From Streptomyces sp. S3(2020) (GTDB taxonomy: Bacteria; Actinomycetota; Actinomycetes; Streptomycetales; Streptomycetaceae): a stretch of DNA of 36,072 nt. Positions 32,582 through 36,072 of this stretch are shown one piece after another. Numbering within the stretch: the first letter of the stretch is position 1; each line of letters starts with the position of its first letter. Where the stretch lies: assembly GCF_013044505.1 (NCBI RefSeq), contig NZ_JABERD010000094.1, forward strand, positions 1-36,072, given 5' to 3'. The position numbers were made by a program, and so were the translations under genes. The notes beneath the pieces are model-generated. The model was given only the letters and a program-made list of their open reading frames with translations. It was not told the origin of the DNA and ran no database searches.

Positions 32582-32681
32582 GCAGGCAGGGTCCCAGGCC
32601 TAGGCTGGCCGAAGTGTCGGCGGGACCGGTGCTTCCCCAGAACGGGGGAACGCCGCCGCCGTAGGGGGAGGGGATCAGCAG

Positions 32682-33878
32682 GTGCCAGGCCAACGTGCCC
32701 ATCGCCTGGCCGAGCGCAGGGCCGGGCGCAGACGTGCCGCCCGGCGCAACGGCATGGTCGCGGCGGCCTCCGTCGTGGTCGCCGTGGGCACCGCGACCGG
32801 GATGATGTCCGCGCTGGACGACGGGCGGGGCTCCGACGAGGCCCGCCCCGAGGTGACGGACTCCCCGACCCTGGACCTCCGGCCTCCCGCGCCCTCACCG
32901 TCCCCCTCGGCCACCGGGTCGGCCTCCGCGTCCGCCTCCCCGAAGAAGAAGTCGGCGAGCCCGACGCCCTCGCCGACGAGGACCGAGAAGAAGCAGGCGA
33001 CCGCGGCCGCCTCCACCCGCCTCTACCGCCACCCCGAGTCCCAGGTCCTCGACTGGGTCCGCGACAACCCCGGCGACGCGCGCCAGGACGTCATACGGTC
33101 CCGCATCGCCGACCAGCCGGCGGCCGTCTGGTTCGCCGACTACACGCCGGACACCATCACGGCACGCGTGCGTGCGGTCACCTCCGGGGGCGCGGCCCAG
33201 GGCCGGGTCCCGGTGGTCGTGGCGTACGGGATCCCGGACCGCGACTGCGGCGGTGCCTCCCAGGGCGGGGCGCCGGACCTCGACGCCTACGACGCCTGGA
33301 TCGACAGGTTCGCCGCGGGGCTCGGCTCCGGCGAGGTCGTCGTGATCCTGGAGCCGGACTCGATAGCCCAGGCCGACTGTCTCTCCGCCGCTCAACGGGC
33401 CGACCGTTTCGCCTCGCTGGCCCGCGCCGGCCGCGTTCTCAAGGACGCGGACCCGAAGGCCCGTGTCTACTTCGACGCCGGTCACTCCGGCTGGCATCCC
33501 GCGGCCAAACAGGCCGATCTGCTGCGGCAGGCGGGCGCCGCCTCGGCCGCCTCCTCCGACGGCGTCTTCAGCAACGTCTCCAACTTCCACCGCACCGCCG
33601 ACGAGATCACCTACGACCGACAGGTCCTGGACGCCCTCGGCGGCCCCGCGAGCCTCGGCGCCGTCATCGACACCAGCCGCAACGGCAACGGTGCCCCGGC
33701 CGACGGCGAGTGGTGCGACCCCGACGGCCGCAAGCTCGGCCGGAACCCGACCCTGAACACCGGCGAGGCACGTATCGACGGCTATCTGTGGGTGAAGCTG
33801 CCGGGGGAGTCGGACGGCTGCAAGGGCTCGCCGGGCACCTTCACCCCGTCGTACGCCTACGACTTGGCCTCGTCGTAG
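32682..33878 (+). CDS. Membrane-anchored glycoside hydrolase family 6 (cellulase-like)
   Basis: A 398-aa protein: basic N-terminus, one TM segment (~25-45, probably a signal anchor), a Pro/Ser/Lys-rich linker (~60-110), then a GH6 catalytic domain (~115-395). GH6 enzymes cut beta-1,4-glucan with inversion. The catalytic acid is D188 in YGIPDRDCGG. The conserved VILEPDSIAQ, FDAGHSGWHP and the C-terminal KLPGESDG (second catalytic-site aspartate) are present. There is no cellulose-binding module, so the substrate may be short glucan or a wall polymer. The GTG at 32682 has GGGGGAGGGG upstream. Confidence 0.9.
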   Translation: MPGQRAHRLAERRAGRRRAARRNGMVAAASVVVAVGTATGMMSALDDGRGSDEARPEVTDSPTLDLRPPAPSPSPSATGSASASASPKKKSASPTPSPTRTEKKQATAAASTRLYRHPESQVLDWVRDNPGDARQDVIRSRIADQPAAVWFADYTPDTITARVRAVTSGGAAQGRVPVVVAYGIPDRDCGGASQGGAPDLDAYDAWIDRFAAGLGSGEVVVILEPDSIAQADCLSAAQRADRFASLARAGRVLKDADPKARVYFDAGHSGWHPAAKQADLLRQAGAASAASSDGVFSNVSNFHRTADEITYDRQVLDALGGPASLGAVIDTSRNGNGAPADGEWCDPDGRKLGRNPTLNTGEARIDGYLWVKLPGESDGCKGSPGTFTPSYAYDLASS

Positions 33879-33974
33879 TCCTCGTAGGAGGAGGTGCCCA
33901 GGTCACCGAGCCGCTCCGGCCAGTGGTCCGGCTGTACCTCACGACGAGGCGCCCCGCGCCGCGGAGCGACCGGT

Positions 33975-35186
33975 TCAGGACTGCCGGTCGGGTACTGCCG
34001 CGGCCGGCCGGCTGAGCTTCGGACGGTCGCGGTCGCCGGCACGCAGCACGCCGGCGAAGGCCACCAGCCCGCTCGCCAGCACGGTCACCAGGGCGAACGA
34101 CACCAGCAGACTGGTCGCCTGGGCGATGGCGCCGATCGCGCTGGGAGCGACCAGGCCGGAGGTGTACGTGATGGTCGCGACGCCCGCGATGGCCAGACTC
34201 GGGTTGGAGCCGCTGCGGCCCGCGGCGGCGAAGCACAGCGGGACGACCACCGCGATCCCCAGCCCCATGACCGCGAACCCGGCCATCGCCACCGCCGGAT
34301 GGTTCGCCACGACGATGAGCAGCCCGCCGAGCACGGCCAGGACCCCGCTCGTGCGGACCGTGCGCACGGAGCCGTACCGGTCCACGATGCGGTCGCCGGC
34401 GAGCCGTGAGATCGCCATGGTGAGCGTGAAGCCCGTCGTGCAGGCGGCCGCGAGCCCCGCCGAGGTCTCCAGCTGGTCCCGCAGGTACACCGCCGACCAG
34501 TCCAGGCTGGCCCCCTCCGCGAACACCGCGCAGAAGCCGACGGCACCGATGAGCAGCGCGGACTTCGGCGGCAGTGCGAACCGGGGCGGCGGCTCCTCGT
34601 CCTCGGTGGGCTGGAGGTCCAGCACCCAGCGGCAGGCCAGCACACCGAGGACGGTGAGGACGGCCGCCGCCAGCGCGTGGTGCAGGCGGGCGTCGGAGCC
34701 CAGGTGGGCGGCGAGGGTGCCGGCCGCCGAGCCGACCAGGGTCCCCACGCTCCACATGCCGTGCAGGCTGGACATGATCGACCGGCCGAGGCGGCTCTCC
34801 ACCTCGACGCCGAGCGCGTTCATCGCCACGTCCGCCATGCCGGCGGTGGCGCCGTAGACGAAGAGGGCCAGGCACAGGGTCAGCAGGTTCGGGGAGAGGG
34901 CCGGCAGTACCAGGGCCAGCGTCCACAGGGAGATGAGTCCGCGCAGGGCGTTCCGCGCGCCGAAGCGGTGGCTGATGCTCCCCGCCAGCGGCATCGCCAC
35001 GGACGCGCCGAGCGCGGGGAATGCGAGGGCGAGGCCCAGCTGGCCCGCGCTCACGGAGGCGTGGTCCTGGATCCACGGCACGCGCGTGGCGAACGAACCG
35101 GTGACGGCGCCGTGCACGGCGAAGACGGCGGCCACGGCGTACCGGGCGCGCTTCACCTGGCCCTGGTCGTACTGCACTTCGCTCAT
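33975..35186 (-). CDS. Major facilitator superfamily transporter, ROK-linked
   Basis: A 403-aa inner-membrane protein with 12 TM segments, of the FucP/YbjJ-like MFS branch. It opens MSEVQYDQGQVKRARYAVAAVFAVHG and has PLAGSISHRFGARNALRG in the loop 2-3 position. The ATG at 35186 has GGGAG upstream; frames extending further have no support. It is divergent from a ROK regulator, with a palindrome between. It may export or import a sugar or related metabolite sensed by that regulator. Confidence 0.88.
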   Translation of the reverse strand: MSEVQYDQGQVKRARYAVAAVFAVHGAVTGSFATRVPWIQDHASVSAGQLGLALAFPALGASVAMPLAGSISHRFGARNALRGLISLWTLALVLPALSPNLLTLCLALFVYGATAGMADVAMNALGVEVESRLGRSIMSSLHGMWSVGTLVGSAAGTLAAHLGSDARLHHALAAAVLTVLGVLACRWVLDLQPTEDEEPPPRFALPPKSALLIGAVGFCAVFAEGASLDWSAVYLRDQLETSAGLAAACTTGFTLTMAISRLAGDRIVDRYGSVRTVRTSGVLAVLGGLLIVVANHPAVAMAGFAVMGLGIAVVVPLCFAAAGRSGSNPSLAIAGVATITYTSGLVAPSAIGAIAQATSLLVSFALVTVLASGLVAFAGVLRAGDRDRPKLSRPAAAVPDRQS

Positions 35187-35230
35187 TCTCCCGCCCCTTC
35201 GCGGTCTCCGATCCCCACCGGCGAAGTAAA

Positions 35231-35253
35231 CTATCAGGGTCCCTGCCTGATAG
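35231..35253. promoter_or_regulatory. ROK-type operator between MFS and regulator genes
   Basis: CTATCAGG (35231-35238) and CCTGATAG (35246-35253) are perfect 8-bp inverted arms around GTCCCTG. CAGGGTCCCTG inside is itself a palindrome. It is 45 bp from the MFS start and 64 bp from the ROK start. Confidence 0.65.
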
Positions 35254-35316
35254 ATAGTCGACAGAAGGCCGCCCTCGCGCCGCCCCGGGGCCCGGCTGAT
35301 CTGGAAGGATCCCGGC

Positions 35317-36013
35317 ATGCCCGCATCCCCCAGCACCGCCCGGGCCATCAACGACCGGCTCGCCCTGCGACTGCTCCAGCAGGAAGGCCCGTTGACGGCA
35401 GGGCGGTTGAAGCAGCTGACCGGTCTGTCCCGCCCCACCGTCGCCGACCTCGTGGAACGCCTCATCGCCGCCGATCTGATCGAGGTGGTCGGGGAGTCGG
35501 GCGAGCAGCGCCGCGGACCGAATGCGAAGCTCTACGGCATCGTCGCGGACCTCGCACACCTGGCCGCGCTCGACGTCCGCACGGAGGGCGTCTCCGTCCT
35601 CGTCTCCGACCTGCTGGGCCGGGTGCTGGCCGAGGCGTCGGTGCCGATCGGCGACGACACGGGGACGGGCCCGGCGGTCGAGCAGGCGGTGACGCTGGTC
35701 GAGCGCACGGCCAAGGAGGCGGGCGTGGACCGGCTCCACACCGTGGGTATCGGCGCACCCGGCCTGATCGACCCGGTCACGGGCGAACTCCGGAACTCCA
35801 CCGGCCTGCCGGAATGGCATCGCCGCCTGGTCGCCGCCCTCCAGGAACGCCTCCCCGAGGCCCGGATCCACGTCGAGAACGAGACCAACCTCGCGGCGCT
35901 GGCCGAACAGCGGGACGGGGCGGCGCGGGACCGGGACACGTTCGTGCTGCTGTGGCTGGGCCACGGCACGGGCGCGGCGGTGGTCCTGGACGGCGCGCTG
36001 CGGCGGCGGTCCC
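35317..36013 (+). CDS. ROK-family transcriptional regulator, cut by adapter sequence
   Basis: The N-terminal winged HTH (~10-60: INDRLALRLLQQEGPLTAGRLKQLTGLSRPTVADLVERL) is followed by a ROK sugar-kinase-like domain with VGIGAPGLIDPVTGEL and a VENETNLAALAEQ segment (phosphate and sugar contacts). The gene should continue to ~380-400 codons. It is interrupted after WLGHGTGAAVVLDGALRR by Nextera-like sequence; the apparent stop at 36025-36027 is an artefact. It probably represses the divergent MFS gene through the palindrome at 35231-35253. Confidence 0.88.
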
Positions 36014-36039
36014 TTATACACATCTGACGCTCCCCACGA
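36014..36039. other. Nextera transposase adapter contamination
   Basis: TTATACACATCT GACGCT (36014-36031) and CCCCACGA match the Nextera read-1 adapter (mosaic end plus GACGCTGCCGACGA) except for two G-to-C differences. The minus-strand translation gives the well-known artefact peptide MCIRDR. The remaining 33 bases (36040-36072) are of doubtful origin. Confidence 0.9.
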
Positions 36040-36072
36040 AACGAACAGGGCACATCCCGGTGGTCCGCGGCC

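Noticed and set aside
1..36072. CRISPR arrays, tRNA or rRNA genes
   Set aside because: No regularly spaced repeats, cloverleaf with CCA-adjacent arms, or conserved rRNA segments seen; the only tandem motifs are short operator-like sites.

Overview
The window is high-GC actinobacterial chromosome, almost certainly Streptomyces. The signs are strong G/C third-position bias, many GTG starts, the fmt-rsmB-rpe-guaB1 gene order, and dispersed GC-rich intergenic repeats of the streptomycete type. Assignments rest on motifs and remembered family sequences; no database search was run. The right edge (36014-36039) reads as Nextera transposase adapter, so the last gene is cut by an assembly artefact. 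The left edge cuts a small DNA-binding-like gene.

Region 1 (1-3234) is housekeeping: a partial helix-turn-helix protein on the minus strand, then fmt and rsmB.

Region 2 (3248-11698) is the outstanding feature. It is an 8,451-bp Tn7-like (TnsA/TnsB-type) element with exact ends: 10-bp terminal inverted repeats TGTAGGCCCT...AGGGCCTACA and a 5-bp target duplication TTTTC (3243-3247 and 11699-11703). It inserted just past the rsmB stop codon. Its transposase genes are decayed: tnsA is intact-looking but runs in frame into the first ~40 codons of a tnsB-like gene, which is then lost. The cargo lies between two ~80-bp direct copies of the subterminal right-end sequence. It comprises (a) a leftward RelE/HigB-like protein plus a fused HTH-ImmA/IrrE metallopeptidase; (b) a rightward CBASS operon of CD-NTase, HORMA (Cap7), TRIP13-like ATPase (Cap6) and a nuclease-SAVED effector (Cap4-like); and (c) a convergent gene for a two-transmembrane protein with a SAVED-like C-terminus, possibly a second effector. 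A near-perfect palindrome sits between the divergent arms on a plausible CBASS promoter. I infer that the peptidase-HTH protein is a one-chain counterpart of the CapH/CapP damage switch.

Region 3 (11779-18793) returns to core genes: an MMPL transporter, rpe, a SorC-type regulator, a secreted RNase Sa-like lipoprotein with its barstar inhibitor, guaB1 (GMP-reductase-type) and a GNAT acetyltransferase.

Region 4 (18940-31436) is transport and catabolism. It holds a cationic amino-acid permease with an Lrp regulator, and a GntR regulator divergent from an ABC importer whose operon ends in a HAD phosphatase fused to an EEP-family phosphodiesterase. An MFS exporter follows, then davA-davB, which convert lysine to 5-aminovalerate through 5-aminovaleramide.

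Region 5 (31397-36013) holds a small membrane protein, a DUF5995 protein, a membrane-anchored GH6 glycosidase, and a divergent MFS/ROK pair around a palindromic operator.
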